A stretch of 64,000 nt of DNA. Origin: an uncultured Clostridia bacterium. Its GTDB lineage: Bacteria; Bacillota; Clostridia; Lachnospirales; Anaerotignaceae. Location of the stretch: assembly GCA_910587735.1 (NCBI GenBank), contig CAJUNT010000002.1, positions 1 to 64,000 on the forward strand, in the 5' to 3' direction. A program made the position numbers and the translations under genes. How positions within the stretch are numbered: the stretch's first letter is position 1; every line of letters starts with the position of its first letter. The notes beneath the pieces were generated by a model. It was not told the DNA's origin, made no database searches, and saw nothing but the letters and a program-made list of their open reading frames with translations. Positions 26,343 through 35,612 of this stretch are shown here, piece by piece.

Positions 26343-27389
26343 TCACTCCTGTTCTGATAAAGCATTTTCTACAATTGTGATATAGTTTTCAAGGGATTGT
26401 ATACCCTGTATTTGTTCTCCTACCATTTGTGCTTGATTATTTACTAATATGGTAGTAGGTAATCCTTCTAAATTTTGAAGTATCCAATTTCCTAATGTTT
26501 CATCAGGCATAATACTAATAAAATCTGCATTTGCTTCTTGTTTTGCCTGTTTTGCAATTTTTTCCGCATCTGGCTGAGGAGTATCAATAACAACTTGTAT
26601 AAATTGCACATTATCATAATGTTGTTCTAATTCTGTTTTTAATTGCTGTAATGTTGCCGTTTCGTTAATATTAGGGTAACAGTAAGATGCCCAAAAATTT
26701 ACAACAGTTAAATCAGCATTACCAAATAATGAACTGTCTATTGCCTCTCCTTCTAATGTTGTAGAAACAAATGAAATTGTTCTTCGTATTTGGTCTATCG
26801 CCTCCGCTACGATTGTTTCATCAAATGGATATACAGAAATGGTTTGCTTTAATGTTTCCATACTGTCAGAAAGTGTTTGATATGCTTTTAAATCTTGTTG
26901 TTGTAATGATGAAATATCTCCTTGATATTCTGTCAGCATATAATAAACATAATCTTTTTGAGAAGCAATTTGCTGTTTGTTATGATAAAATGAAAATTCT
27001 TGCTGTATACTTTCGCTTTCTAATTTATTTTGTTTAAAAACAAGTATTTCTCCAAAAGGATATAAAAGTTCACCCACAGCAGTATCGCTATCAAACGTTG
27101 CTAATTGTTCCATACCTTCATTTGTTACATAGTTATATTGTATTTGTGCATAAATATCTCCTTCAGTAGTTGTATTTGTGATAGGAATGATATTTGTTTG
27201 CTCATAGGGTATCCACTCCTCTGGTACTTCATATTGTAAACCACATTTGTCTAATTGCACCGTACGGTCTGAATTTTCGGCTTGTGAAATCGTTTGTTGT
27301 TTTGGTTTTTCTGTATTGCAAGCAGATATGGAAAATAATAAACCAAATGTTATAGCAATAGAAAAGGGTAATAATAATTGTTTTTTCAT
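26343..27389 (-). CDS. TlpA-like thioredoxin-fold lipoprotein
   Basis: A 348-residue predicted lipoprotein. The signal peptide ends in the lipobox ISAC (Cys24), followed by a region of unknown fold to about residue 210 and a C-terminal thioredoxin/TlpA-like domain. The active-site segment reads NFWASYCYPN: only the first cysteine of CxxC is kept and the resolving position is Asn. The cis-proline-like GLPTTILV is present. This argues against normal disulfide exchange; monothiol or non-redox roles are possible. ATG 27389 follows AGGAGG; the longer reading adds 18 residues without a ribosome site. It is first gene of an operon with the HD protein and divergent from the exporter operon. Confidence 0.8.
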   Translation of the reverse strand: MKKQLLLPFSIAITFGLLFSISACNTEKPKQQTISQAENSDRTVQLDKCGLQYEVPEEWIPYEQTNIIPITNTTTEGDIYAQIQYNYVTNEGMEQLATFDSDTAVGELLYPFGEILVFKQNKLESESIQQEFSFYHNKQQIASQKDYVYYMLTEYQGDISSLQQQDLKAYQTLSDSMETLKQTISVYPFDETIVAEAIDQIRRTISFVSTTLEGEAIDSSLFGNADLTVVNFWASYCYPNINETATLQQLKTELEQHYDNVQFIQVVIDTPQPDAEKIAKQAKQEANADFISIMPDETLGNWILQNLEGLPTTILVNNQAQMVGEQIQGIQSLENYITIVENALSEQE

Positions 27390-27560
27390 AAAATACCTCC
27401 TGTGATTAAAAAGGATATTGATGCTAAAAATGGTATAAAACAAAATATCTTTATGTAATTTTAATGCTTTTTTAATTAGGTGTCAATTTCCTTTTAATTG
27501 GTATTTTTTATACTATATTCAATATAAACAGAAAATACAAGTACAATGGAGGGAGTACAT

Positions 27561-29186
27561 ATGAGAGGTAATGGGATATGGAAACAAAAATTTAAAAATA
27601 TAGCCACAATTACTACAAATAAAAAGGTAATTACATTAAGTGTAATATTGCTTTTAATAGCAGGAGTAAGTGGTGTTTATGCAAAAGGCTTTTTTAGTTC
27701 ATCAAATAAAACACAAACAATATTACCAAGTACTTCTATGGCAGAAAAAGGGGATTTATCTAAAAGAGTAACGGCATCAGGTACAACAGTAGCAGCAGAC
27801 CCTGTTTCAATATTTATAGAGCTTTCTCAAGAAGTAGATAAAGTATTTGCAGAAGTAGGGGATAAAGTAAATGAAGGAGATTTACTTGTAACATATGATA
27901 TAGAGGATACACAAAGAGAATTAAATGATAAATTAGCAGAGGCAAATGCAACAGTAGAAAATGCTAAAATTTCATTAAGTGAACTCTCTGCACCAGCAGA
28001 AGGTGCGGAACTTTTGGAGTTACAAAGCCAAGTAGTAAATGCAGAAAAAAGTATTGAAGATATTAAAAGTCAAATTGACAGCTATGATATTAAAATTTCA
28101 CAAGCGCAAACAGATGCCGACAATACTAAAAAAACAATGGATAATTATGCAGAATTACTTATTGTGGGAGGAATAAGCCAACAAGAGTATGATAATGCAG
28201 AACAATCATATCAAAAAGCTTTAGATACATTAACACAAACAGAAAATGATAAAGCAACAACAGAATTATCATTGCAAACAGCAGAATTATCATTACAGAA
28301 AGCAAAATTGAATTTGGAAAACGGACAAAATAAGACAAATGATGTTACAACAGCAAATTCTATAAAAAAACAACAAAATACATTAGAAACAGCACAAAGA
28401 AATGTATCTAGTATACAATATAATATTAGTAAATTAACATCTGCAACATATAGCCCTATTAGTGGTACAGTAATAGAGTCTAATGCCGTAGAAGGGCAGA
28501 TGCTTACAGATAGCACTGTTATGATGAAAATTGCAGATTTAAGCAATTTAGATGTAGAGGCATATGTTTCTGAATATGATATTGCACAAATTAAAATTGG
28601 GCAAAAAGTAGAAATGACAAGTGATGGTATTGAAAATAAAATTTATACAGGAACAGTAACAAAAATTGAACCCACGGCGTCCACACAATCTACTATGAGC
28701 GGTAGTGAAACAGTGGTACCTATTGTAGTACATATGGATAATCCAGATGAATTGATGAAACCTGGTTTTTCATTAGATTTAGAAATTATTGTTGAAGATT
28801 TGTCAGATGTTGTTTTTGTGCCTCTTTCAGCAGTAGGAAAACAAAAAGATGGTAACTATTACGTATATAAAGTGAATGAAAATGGTATATTGCAAAAAAC
28901 AGATGTGACATTAGGTAGCACAAATGATACAAATGCAGTAATAGAAAGTGGTATTAATATAGGGGAAAAAGTAATTACAAGTCCAACAGAAAATATGACA
29001 GATGGTGCAAATTTGAATGACTTTGCAACAACAGTAGAACAAAAGAAAACAGAGCAAAATGATTCCATATTAAATAATATGGGAGGCGGTATGCCAAGTG
29101 GTGGTATGCCAAATGGTGGTGGTATGCCTCCTAGTGGTGGTATGCCAGGAGGAAGTGGCAATCGTGGCGGAAAAGGTTCAAGATAA
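27561..29186 (+). CDS. MacA-like membrane-fusion/adaptor protein (system 1)
   Basis: HlyD/MacA-type adaptor of a MacB-like ABC exporter, 541 residues. One membrane segment (about 20-45) is followed by a split biotinyl-lipoyl domain. A long coiled-coil hairpin rich in Glu, Gln and Lys (about 120-280) and beta-barrel domains containing ISEYDIAQIKIGQ-type sequence come next. The tail is Gly/Met/Pro-rich with repeated GGMP units (last 35 residues). ATG 27561 has GGAGGGA before it; the ATG at 27546 overlaps that site. The ATPase, permease, two-component system and TolC-like genes follow on the same strand. Confidence 0.88.
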   Translation: MRGNGIWKQKFKNIATITTNKKVITLSVILLLIAGVSGVYAKGFFSSSNKTQTILPSTSMAEKGDLSKRVTASGTTVAADPVSIFIELSQEVDKVFAEVGDKVNEGDLLVTYDIEDTQRELNDKLAEANATVENAKISLSELSAPAEGAELLELQSQVVNAEKSIEDIKSQIDSYDIKISQAQTDADNTKKTMDNYAELLIVGGISQQEYDNAEQSYQKALDTLTQTENDKATTELSLQTAELSLQKAKLNLENGQNKTNDVTTANSIKKQQNTLETAQRNVSSIQYNISKLTSATYSPISGTVIESNAVEGQMLTDSTVMMKIADLSNLDVEAYVSEYDIAQIKIGQKVEMTSDGIENKIYTGTVTKIEPTASTQSTMSGSETVVPIVVHMDNPDELMKPGFSLDLEIIVEDLSDVVFVPLSAVGKQKDGNYYVYKVNENGILQKTDVTLGSTNDTNAVIESGINIGEKVITSPTENMTDGANLNDFATTVEQKKTEQNDSILNNMGGGMPSGGMPNGGGMPPSGGMPGGSGNRGGKGSR

Positions 29187-29263
29187 ATTTATATAATATA
29201 TAAAATTTTAGTTGTATTGTTGATATTTATCATATCAATTAGAATGTATAAAAGGAGGATAGT

Positions 29264-29977
29264 ATGGAACTGTTGAAGCTAGAACATTTAACAAAACAAT
29301 ATAGTCAAAATGAATTATCTGTAACCGCTTTAAATGATATTAATTTAAGTGTAAAAGACGGAGAATTTTTATCAATTATGGGAACAAGTGGTTCTGGTAA
29401 ATCGACTATGTTAAATATATTAGGCTGTTTAGATAGTCCTACAAGTGGAAGTTATTATTTAGATGGAGAAGATGTAGCAAAATTTAAAGATGAAAAGTTA
29501 GCAGAAATTAGAAACAAAAAAATTGGTTTTGTGTTTCAATCATTTAATTTGTTGCCAAAACTTTCTTCATTAGAAAATGTAGAATTACCTATGGTATATG
29601 CTAATGTTCCTAAAAAATTAAGACAACAAAAAGCTATTGCTGCATTAGAAAAAGTAGGACTGGGAAAACGTGTAAAACATAAGCCAAATGAACTTTCAGG
29701 AGGACAAAGACAAAGAGTTGCCATTGCGAGAGCATTGGTTAATGAGCCAGCAATACTTTTTGCAGATGAACCCACAGGTAATTTAGATAGTCGTTCTACA
29801 ATAGAAATTATGGAAATTTTTCAAGGATTGAATGATGATGGTACAACAATCGTTATGGTAACACATGAGCCAGATGTTGCACAATATACAAAAAGAATTG
29901 CTCTTTTTAAAGATGGATATATCATAAAAGATGAATTAGTAAAAAACAGAATATTGGCAGGAGGTGGCATTTCATGA
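29264..29977 (+). CDS. MacB-type ABC transporter ATP-binding protein (system 1)
   Basis: 237-residue ATPase of the MacB/LolD/FtsE type. Walker A GTSGSGKST is at 40-48, the signature LSGGQRQR is near 143-150, and Walker B ILFADEPTGNLDS is near 163-175. AAAGGAGGAT precedes the ATG. Its end overlaps the permease start by 4 nt (ATGA), showing tight coupling. Its system-2 paralogue at 58534 is similar throughout. Confidence 0.95.
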   Translation: MELLKLEHLTKQYSQNELSVTALNDINLSVKDGEFLSIMGTSGSGKSTMLNILGCLDSPTSGSYYLDGEDVAKFKDEKLAEIRNKKIGFVFQSFNLLPKLSSLENVELPMVYANVPKKLRQQKAIAALEKVGLGKRVKHKPNELSGGQRQRVAIARALVNEPAILFADEPTGNLDSRSTIEIMEIFQGLNDDGTTIVMVTHEPDVAQYTKRIALFKDGYIIKDELVKNRILAGGGIS

Positions 29978-31191
29978 ATTTAGGGGAATGTACAAAATCT
30001 GCTTTTCGTAATGTTTTTTCAAATAAAATGAGAACATTATTGACAATGCTGGGTATTATTATAGGTATTAGTTCTGTTATTGCAATTGTTTCTATTGGTA
30101 ACGGCAGTCAGGCTGCAATAGAGGAAGAATTTGAATCATTTGGTACAGGAAGTTTAACAATCAGTTTAAGCGGTTCTAATGATATTGAAACAAGAGATTT
30201 GCTTACTATGGATGATTATGATATGCTGAAAGAAGTAGAAGGTGTCAGTTATGTCAATACAACGTATAGTGGAAGAAATACATATATTAAATTGCTTGAC
30301 CCACAAGAAACAAAGTCAGCATCTGTATCAGGTGTCACAGCAGATGCACAATATATTGACAATCCCACTATGATTTATGGGAGGTATATTTCTCAAAACG
30401 ATGTAGATATGAGAACAAATGCTACAGTAATCAATGACACGACCGCATTAAAAGTATTTGGGTATTGTGATGAAAATGTAATTGGAGAAAAAATTAAATT
30501 AAAAACATGGAAGGGAACAGAAAAATATACTGTAATAGGTATTATGGAAAATACAAATGCCTCTACAGAAACAGCTTACAGTGATGAATTTCCAGAAACT
30601 GTAATATTACCTATTTCCACAGCAATGCGTTTGTATAATAATAAAAATCTAAATGGTTTTTCGGTGTTGATAGAAGACTTAAATCAAACAGAAATGATGA
30701 AGCAACGTATTATCATGGCATTAGAAGAATTTCACAATAATGAAGATAAATATTATATACAAGATTCTTCTGAAATGGTAGACTCTATTAATTCTATATT
30801 ATCTTATGTTACATTGTTTATTAGTTTTGTGGCTGGTATCTCTCTTTTAGTAGGTGGTATTGGTGTGATGAATATTATGATGGTAACAGTTACAGAAAGA
30901 ACAAGAGAAATTGGTATTAGAAAGTCAATTGGTGCAAAAAATAAGGATATTAAAATACAATTTTTAACGGAAGCAGTGATATTAACTGGTATGGGAGGCA
31001 TTGCTGGGCTTGTGTTAGGTGTTGCATTTGCTGTAATAATAGGGCATTTTGCAGGTATTACACCAGTATTATCTGTAAGTGCAGTAGCACTTGCTGTAGG
31101 TATATCAATGGGTATAGGTATATTATTTGGTGTAGCACCAGCAAATAAAGCAGCAAAATTAGACCCTATTGAGGCATTACGTTTTGAATAA
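29974..31191 (+). CDS. MacB-like ABC transporter permease (system 1)
   Basis: 405-residue permease of the MacB_PCD plus FtsX type. The N-terminal membrane segment (about 20-43) includes TMLGIIIGISSVIAIVSIG, a large external domain follows to about residue 275, and three C-terminal membrane segments end it. TERTREIGIRKSIGAK lies in the cytoplasmic coupling loop. Such exporters move peptides, antibiotics or other amphiphiles; the substrate here is unknown. Confidence 0.94.
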   Translation: MNLGECTKSAFRNVFSNKMRTLLTMLGIIIGISSVIAIVSIGNGSQAAIEEEFESFGTGSLTISLSGSNDIETRDLLTMDDYDMLKEVEGVSYVNTTYSGRNTYIKLLDPQETKSASVSGVTADAQYIDNPTMIYGRYISQNDVDMRTNATVINDTTALKVFGYCDENVIGEKIKLKTWKGTEKYTVIGIMENTNASTETAYSDEFPETVILPISTAMRLYNNKNLNGFSVLIEDLNQTEMMKQRIIMALEEFHNNEDKYYIQDSSEMVDSINSILSYVTLFISFVAGISLLVGGIGVMNIMMVTVTERTREIGIRKSIGAKNKDIKIQFLTEAVILTGMGGIAGLVLGVAFAVIIGHFAGITPVLSVSAVALAVGISMGIGILFGVAPANKAAKLDPIEALRFE

Positions 31192-31217
31192 TAAATATAA
31201 AAAAAGGGGTGCTTGTT

Positions 31218-31907
31218 ATGGAAGGGAAAAAAATATTATTAATAGAAGATGAAGTGAAATTAGCAAGATTTGTAGAATTAGAATTAAAATATGAAGGATA
31301 TCAAGTGACTGTAATACATGATGGCAGAGAAGGATTGGAAACATTTTCAAATGAAAAATTTGATATGATATTATTAGATTTAATGCTTCCAGGATTAAGT
31401 GGTATTGAAATTTGCAGAAGAATCAGAAAAGTATCTGATGTCCCCATTATTATGCTGACTGCAAAAGATGAAGTAATGGATAAAGTAGCTGGACTAGATA
31501 GCGGTGCAGATGATTATTTGACAAAACCATTTGCTATTGAGGAGCTTTTGGCAAGAATGAGAGTAGCATTTAAACATTGTAGTAATCAGCAAAATGATTC
31601 CAAAAAGAAACTTCTACAAGTGAATCATCTTTGTATTGATATAGAAAAACGTATGGTAACAGTAAATGATATAGAAGTGGAATTAACCAAAAAAGAATTT
31701 GAATTACTTTTATATTTGGTACAAAATAAAAATATTGTATTAACAAGAGAACAAATATTAAATCAAGTTTGGGGATATAGCTATATTGGAGAAACAAATG
31801 TAGTAGATGTTTATATCAGATATTTGCGTTCTAAAATAGATGAAACATTTGACGAAAAATTTATACACACGATAAGAGGAGTGGGGTATTATGTCAAAGA
31901 AGAGTAA
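31218..31907 (+). CDS. OmpR-family response regulator
   Basis: 229-residue two-component regulator: receiver domain with phospho-acceptor Asp54 (ILLDLMLPG), conserved Lys in YLTKPF near 104, and a C-terminal winged helix ending in TIRGVGYY. ATG 31218 follows AGGGG by 8 nt; the upstream GTG at 31209 overlaps it. It lies 26 bp after the permease and its 3' end overlaps the histidine kinase by 17 nt. Its place suggests control of the surrounding exporter operon. Confidence 0.95.
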   Translation: MEGKKILLIEDEVKLARFVELELKYEGYQVTVIHDGREGLETFSNEKFDMILLDLMLPGLSGIEICRRIRKVSDVPIIMLTAKDEVMDKVAGLDSGADDYLTKPFAIEELLARMRVAFKHCSNQQNDSKKKLLQVNHLCIDIEKRMVTVNDIEVELTKKEFELLLYLVQNKNIVLTREQILNQVWGYSYIGETNVVDVYIRYLRSKIDETFDEKFIHTIRGVGYYVKEE

Positions 31908-33396
31908 AAGTTTTTTTTCGCACTTCACCATTGCCCACAAAATTACAATGATGTATGGAGGTATTTTTTCATTATCATTGTTAATTATTAGTTTTTTTGT
32001 GTTAGTCAATGTTACTGTAATTGAACAAAACAATATTAAAGCGGAAATGAAAAAAACAGTAGAAAATATTGACGATTATATAAAAAATGGTGGTGAATTA
32101 TCTCAGGAAACATTAGAAGCCCTTTTGGAAAATAAATATATAGAGGTTAATGTTGTTGATGTAAAAAATCATAAAGTGTATAAAAACTCTGTGGGGAAAT
32201 TACCTTCATTTGTAAGACAAATACAATCACAACCACCACATGGATTTTTAGATGAAGAAAGAAATAATCGTTCTGAGGAATTGGAAAAAAAGGGATTTAA
32301 GGTGGATATTGCAAAAGAATTTAATATGGATGACAAAGCATATTTTATTTCTAGCAGAGATGGTAAAGAATTTGTATTATTGGAAAAAGAAATCAATTTT
32401 GAAGAAAGCTGCTATTTAGTGCAGGCGTTTAAAATGTTGCAAAAAAATGATTATTATTTTCGTTCATTTGGATTAAGATTATTTTTAATTGATATTTTAG
32501 GTATATTTTTATCTTTTTTAATAGGGCGATATATCAGCAGAAAAATGTTAAAGCCAGTGGAAGAAATACAGCAAACAGCGGAACGTATTAGCATAGAAGA
32601 TTTAAGCCAAAGGATTGACACAAGTGGTCCAGATGATGAAATGAAGGAATTAGCGGAAACATTTAACTCTATGATTTCTCGCTTGGAAAATTCTTTTCAA
32701 AAACAAAATCAATTTATATCAGATGCTTCTCATGAGTTAAGAACACCTATTTCTGTAATACAAGGATATGCCAATTTAATTAATCGCTGGGGAAAAAGTG
32801 ACCCCACTGTTTTAGAGGAGTCCATACAATCTATATTAGCAGAAACGGAACATATGAGTCAATTAATTAAAAAATTACTTTTTTTGGCAAAAAGCGACCA
32901 AAATAGAATACCTGTGCAAAAAGAACAATTTTGTTTAAATGAGCTGGTGAAAGAAGTTGTAAAAGAAATGGAAATTACAACAGAAACAAAAAGAAATATT
33001 ATTATAAAAGAACAAAAAACAGTAGAAATATATGCTGACAGCAGTATGATAAAACAACTTTTATGGATACATTGTGAAAATGCTTTAAAATATACAAAAC
33101 AAAATGATTCCATTACATTCCATATATATGAGCAATGTGAATATGGTTGTGTAGATGTGCAAGATAATGGTGCTGGTATGAACGAAGAAGATGTAACAAG
33201 AATATTTGACCGCTTTTACAGAGCAGATAAGTCTCGAAATAAAGAAATTCCTGGTACAGGTTTAGGGCTTTCTATTGCAAAATGGATAGCAGAAAGCAAT
33301 GATGGCAAAATTTCAGTAGAAAGTGAATTAGAAAAGGGTACAATATTTCATAATGCATTTCCTTTGAAAAAAAAGAAAAATCAAAAATATTCCTAA
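31891..33396 (+). CDS. Sensor histidine kinase
   Basis: 501-residue membrane kinase. First membrane segment is about 20-43, an external sensor region of about 145 residues follows, and the second membrane segment is about 193-212. HAMP comes next, then the H box SDASHELRTPISVIQG (His near 280), N box, and ATP-lid motifs DNGAGM and GTGLGLSIAKWI. The start overlaps the regulator gene, the usual translational coupling. It probably senses envelope stress or the exporter substrate. Confidence 0.94.
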   Translation: MSKKSKSFFSHFTIAHKITMMYGGIFSLSLLIISFFVLVNVTVIEQNNIKAEMKKTVENIDDYIKNGGELSQETLEALLENKYIEVNVVDVKNHKVYKNSVGKLPSFVRQIQSQPPHGFLDEERNNRSEELEKKGFKVDIAKEFNMDDKAYFISSRDGKEFVLLEKEINFEESCYLVQAFKMLQKNDYYFRSFGLRLFLIDILGIFLSFLIGRYISRKMLKPVEEIQQTAERISIEDLSQRIDTSGPDDEMKELAETFNSMISRLENSFQKQNQFISDASHELRTPISVIQGYANLINRWGKSDPTVLEESIQSILAETEHMSQLIKKLLFLAKSDQNRIPVQKEQFCLNELVKEVVKEMEITTETKRNIIIKEQKTVEIYADSSMIKQLLWIHCENALKYTKQNDSITFHIYEQCEYGCVDVQDNGAGMNEEDVTRIFDRFYRADKSRNKEIPGTGLGLSIAKWIAESNDGKISVESELEKGTIFHNAFPLKKKKNQKYS

Positions 33397-33418
33397 AAAG
33401 GAAAGGAGCAACACAAAT

Positions 33419-34534
33419 ATGAATAAAAAATATATTGCAATAGTATTATTGTTTGCTATGATACTCAATTATAATACTGTATTTGCAGAACAAAAGGAAT
33501 ACTATCATTCTTATCCCTTTTTAACAGTACTGCAAATACCAGAAAAAGAAAATGCTGTTGTATTAACATTGGAAGAAGCAACACAAAGAGCATTGGCACG
33601 CAGTACGACATTAAAAAACAGCAATATGGATTTAAATATCAGTGAGCAAAAACTTGAAAATGAACAAAAAAATATAGAAAATGGACATACATTTCAACAA
33701 CTTTTAGAATACATTAAACAAAATGCTAACTATACAACATCATTATTGAGTAGGCAAGTAGCAGAAGAAGGTGTAAAATTTTCTTTAAAACAGATTTATA
33801 TTGAAATCATCAACCAAGAAAGAGAAATCGCATTAGCAAGGCAAAATATTAAAAATACAGAAAAAGAATTAGTAATTGCTAGAACAAAATCAAAATTGGG
33901 ATTGCTCTCTGAACAAGAATTAAATAGTCAAGAATTAAGTTATCAAAAGGCTTTGACAAATGTACAACAACAGGAAATCAATGTAAAAAATGCATATCAG
34001 TCATTAGCAAAATTAATTGATATAGATATTGATGAAAATTATCAGTTAGTATTGGAAGCAGTATATGAACCTTTAGATATGGAATTGTCTTTAGACACTT
34101 ATATAAAAAACAAAATCAATACAGACCCTACTATTGAACAGAAACAAATCAATTTGGATACAGCGACATCAGAGGCGAAATTGACACATGCTACTGTAAC
34201 AGATTCTACAACAGCAGATGAAGAAGCAGATAACAGTGTAGCAAAAGCATCATTATCATTATCTGATGAAAAATTAAATTTAAAAGAAAAAATTCAAAAT
34301 TGTTATAATAATATTATAAAATTAGAAACAAATTATCAAAATAATTTATTAGAATTAGAAACATTGAAACAGCAATATTCTATTGCACAAAAAAAATATG
34401 AATTAGAACAATGCACAGAATTAGATGTATTAAAAGCAAAACAGAGTGTAGCAGAAAAAGAAAGCGAAATAATAGGGCAAATGTATGAGCATATGCTTTT
34501 AATGGAGCAATTTGAAAATTCTTATTTATTATAA
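33419..34534 (+). CDS. TolC-like outer-membrane-efflux-family protein
   Basis: 371-residue exported protein. A signal peptide (1-23, ending VFA) is followed by an almost wholly helical, coiled-coil sequence. The TolC-family hallmark LTLEEATQRALARSTTLKN is at about 45-65, and repeated heptad-like segments occur (LLSEQELNSQELSYQKAL; YELEQCTELDVLKAKQSVAEKE). TolC proteins normally span an outer membrane, which a monoderm lacks; here it may act as an extracytoplasmic coiled-coil partner of the MacA-like adaptor. It is last gene of the exporter operon. Confidence 0.75.
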   Translation: MNKKYIAIVLLFAMILNYNTVFAEQKEYYHSYPFLTVLQIPEKENAVVLTLEEATQRALARSTTLKNSNMDLNISEQKLENEQKNIENGHTFQQLLEYIKQNANYTTSLLSRQVAEEGVKFSLKQIYIEIINQEREIALARQNIKNTEKELVIARTKSKLGLLSEQELNSQELSYQKALTNVQQQEINVKNAYQSLAKLIDIDIDENYQLVLEAVYEPLDMELSLDTYIKNKINTDPTIEQKQINLDTATSEAKLTHATVTDSTTADEEADNSVAKASLSLSDEKLNLKEKIQNCYNNIIKLETNYQNNLLELETLKQQYSIAQKKYELEQCTELDVLKAKQSVAEKESEIIGQMYEHMLLMEQFENSYLL

Positions 34535-34604
34535 TTATAAAACTTTTTATAGATTTTCATAATACATATCAATTTTTTAGTTAAATACAATAAATACTAT
34601 TTAG

Positions 34605-34632
34605 AGTGTCGATAAAATCGGCACTTTTTTTT
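34605..34632 (+). terminator. Terminator of exporter operon 1
   Basis: AGTGTCGAT pairs with ATCGGCACT (one G-T pair), followed by T8. Confidence 0.85.
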
Positions 34633-34684
34633 GTTCTATTTTTTTATTTTATTCATATATTATTTTTAAGAAAGGGGGACAACT

Positions 34685-35128
34685 ATGGATGAAGAAAGAT
34701 TACGTATACGTAGAGAATTAGTACAGCAAGCAAGACAAAGAAGAACAACAAATATGAGAAAAACGACAGTAGGAAAACAATTTTTTTTATTTCGTATTTA
34801 TGTCACAATGATGCTTGTAGGAGCAGCATTTGTGCTTTCTCTTTTTCATACAGATACAACAAATACAATTACAGAAAGTTTAAAAGAAGCCATTGCATAT
34901 GAAATGCCTGTTGCTACAATAGAGCAATGGAAACAAAAAGCAATTTCTGTATTTCAAATGAATGTAGAAAAAAAACAACAAAAAACGGAACAGCAAAAAA
35001 CAGAACAACAAGAAATACAACAACAAAATACAACACAACAAAATGTATCACAACAAGATACATTACAAAATACAACAGTAAATACTTTCCAGCCAGATTT
35101 AAGTGAAAATAGTGGAAAAATTCCCTAG
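34685..35128 (+). CDS. spoIVFA: SpoIVFA-like protein, N-terminal part (frame ends in TAG)
   Basis: 147 codons: a basic cytoplasmic start (about 1-38), one membrane segment (about 39-58), then a Gln/Lys/Thr-rich linker (100-135). The frame stops at ATT CCC TAG. The LytM domain expected next continues in the +1 frame without a credible ribosome site. SpoIVFA anchors and inhibits SpoIVFB in the forespore outer membrane of Bacillus; the gene directly upstream of spoIVFB fits. AGGGGGAC precedes the ATG. Either a programmed +1 shift, a real mutation or a sequencing error explains the split. Confidence 0.7.
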   Translation: MDEERLRIRRELVQQARQRRTTNMRKTTVGKQFFLFRIYVTMMLVGAAFVLSLFHTDTTNTITESLKEAIAYEMPVATIEQWKQKAISVFQMNVEKKQQKTEQQKTEQQEIQQQNTTQQNVSQQDTLQNTTVNTFQPDLSENSGKIP

Positions 35129-35612
35129 AGAAGTACTTACAGATAAACAAATTACAAAACAAAAAAAACAGGAGGAATGGCTACAACCTGTAAATGGTAT
35201 CATTACATCATCTTGCGGAGAAAGAGAAAATCCTATATTAAATAAAATGGAGTATCATAACGGATTAGATATTGCAGTGGCAGAAGATACCAATGCGATT
35301 GCTGTAAGAAGTGGTATTGTCACAGAAGTAAGAAATTCTGAAACATTAGGAAATGTATTGAAATATGAAACAGAGGACGGTTATTGCATTATGTATGCCC
35401 ATTTAAACAGCATTTTAGTAAAAAAGGGAGAAAATATCAAACAAGGTCAAATTGTGGCGAAAACAGGAAATACAGGCTTGTCAACAGGGCCACATATACA
35501 TTACAGCATTTGGAGGGGAGATATGCTTATTAATCCTATGCAGTTTGTAAATTTGAATTATACAGAAGATGTAAAAGCAGAATATTTGGCAAGGGGTGTA
35601 GCATTGCCATGA
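35103..35612 (+). CDS. spoIVFA: SpoIVFA-like protein, C-terminal LytM/M23 part (+1 frame)
   Basis: An M23/LytM-type domain: His52 and Asp56 in YHNGLDIA, His100 in MYAHLN, and His131/His133 in GPHIHYSIW. All zinc ligands of an active M23 enzyme are present, numbered from GTG 35103. That GTG has no Shine-Dalgarno sequence, and the frame overlaps the N-terminal part by 26 nt. Shifting at CCC TAG gives a fused protein of about 310 residues with anchor, linker and LytM domain, the SpoIVFA layout. The stop overlaps the spoIVFB start (ATGA). Confidence 0.75.
   Translation: MKIVEKFPREVLTDKQITKQKKQEEWLQPVNGIITSSCGERENPILNKMEYHNGLDIAVAEDTNAIAVRSGIVTEVRNSETLGNVLKYETEDGYCIMYAHLNSILVKKGENIKQGQIVAKTGNTGLSTGPHIHYSIWRGDMLINPMQFVNLNYTEDVKAEYLARGVALP

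Noticed and set aside
34650..34665. Sigma-E-like -10 box (CATATATT) before spoIVFA
   Set aside because: The matching -35 element is not visible; too weak in AT-rich DNA.
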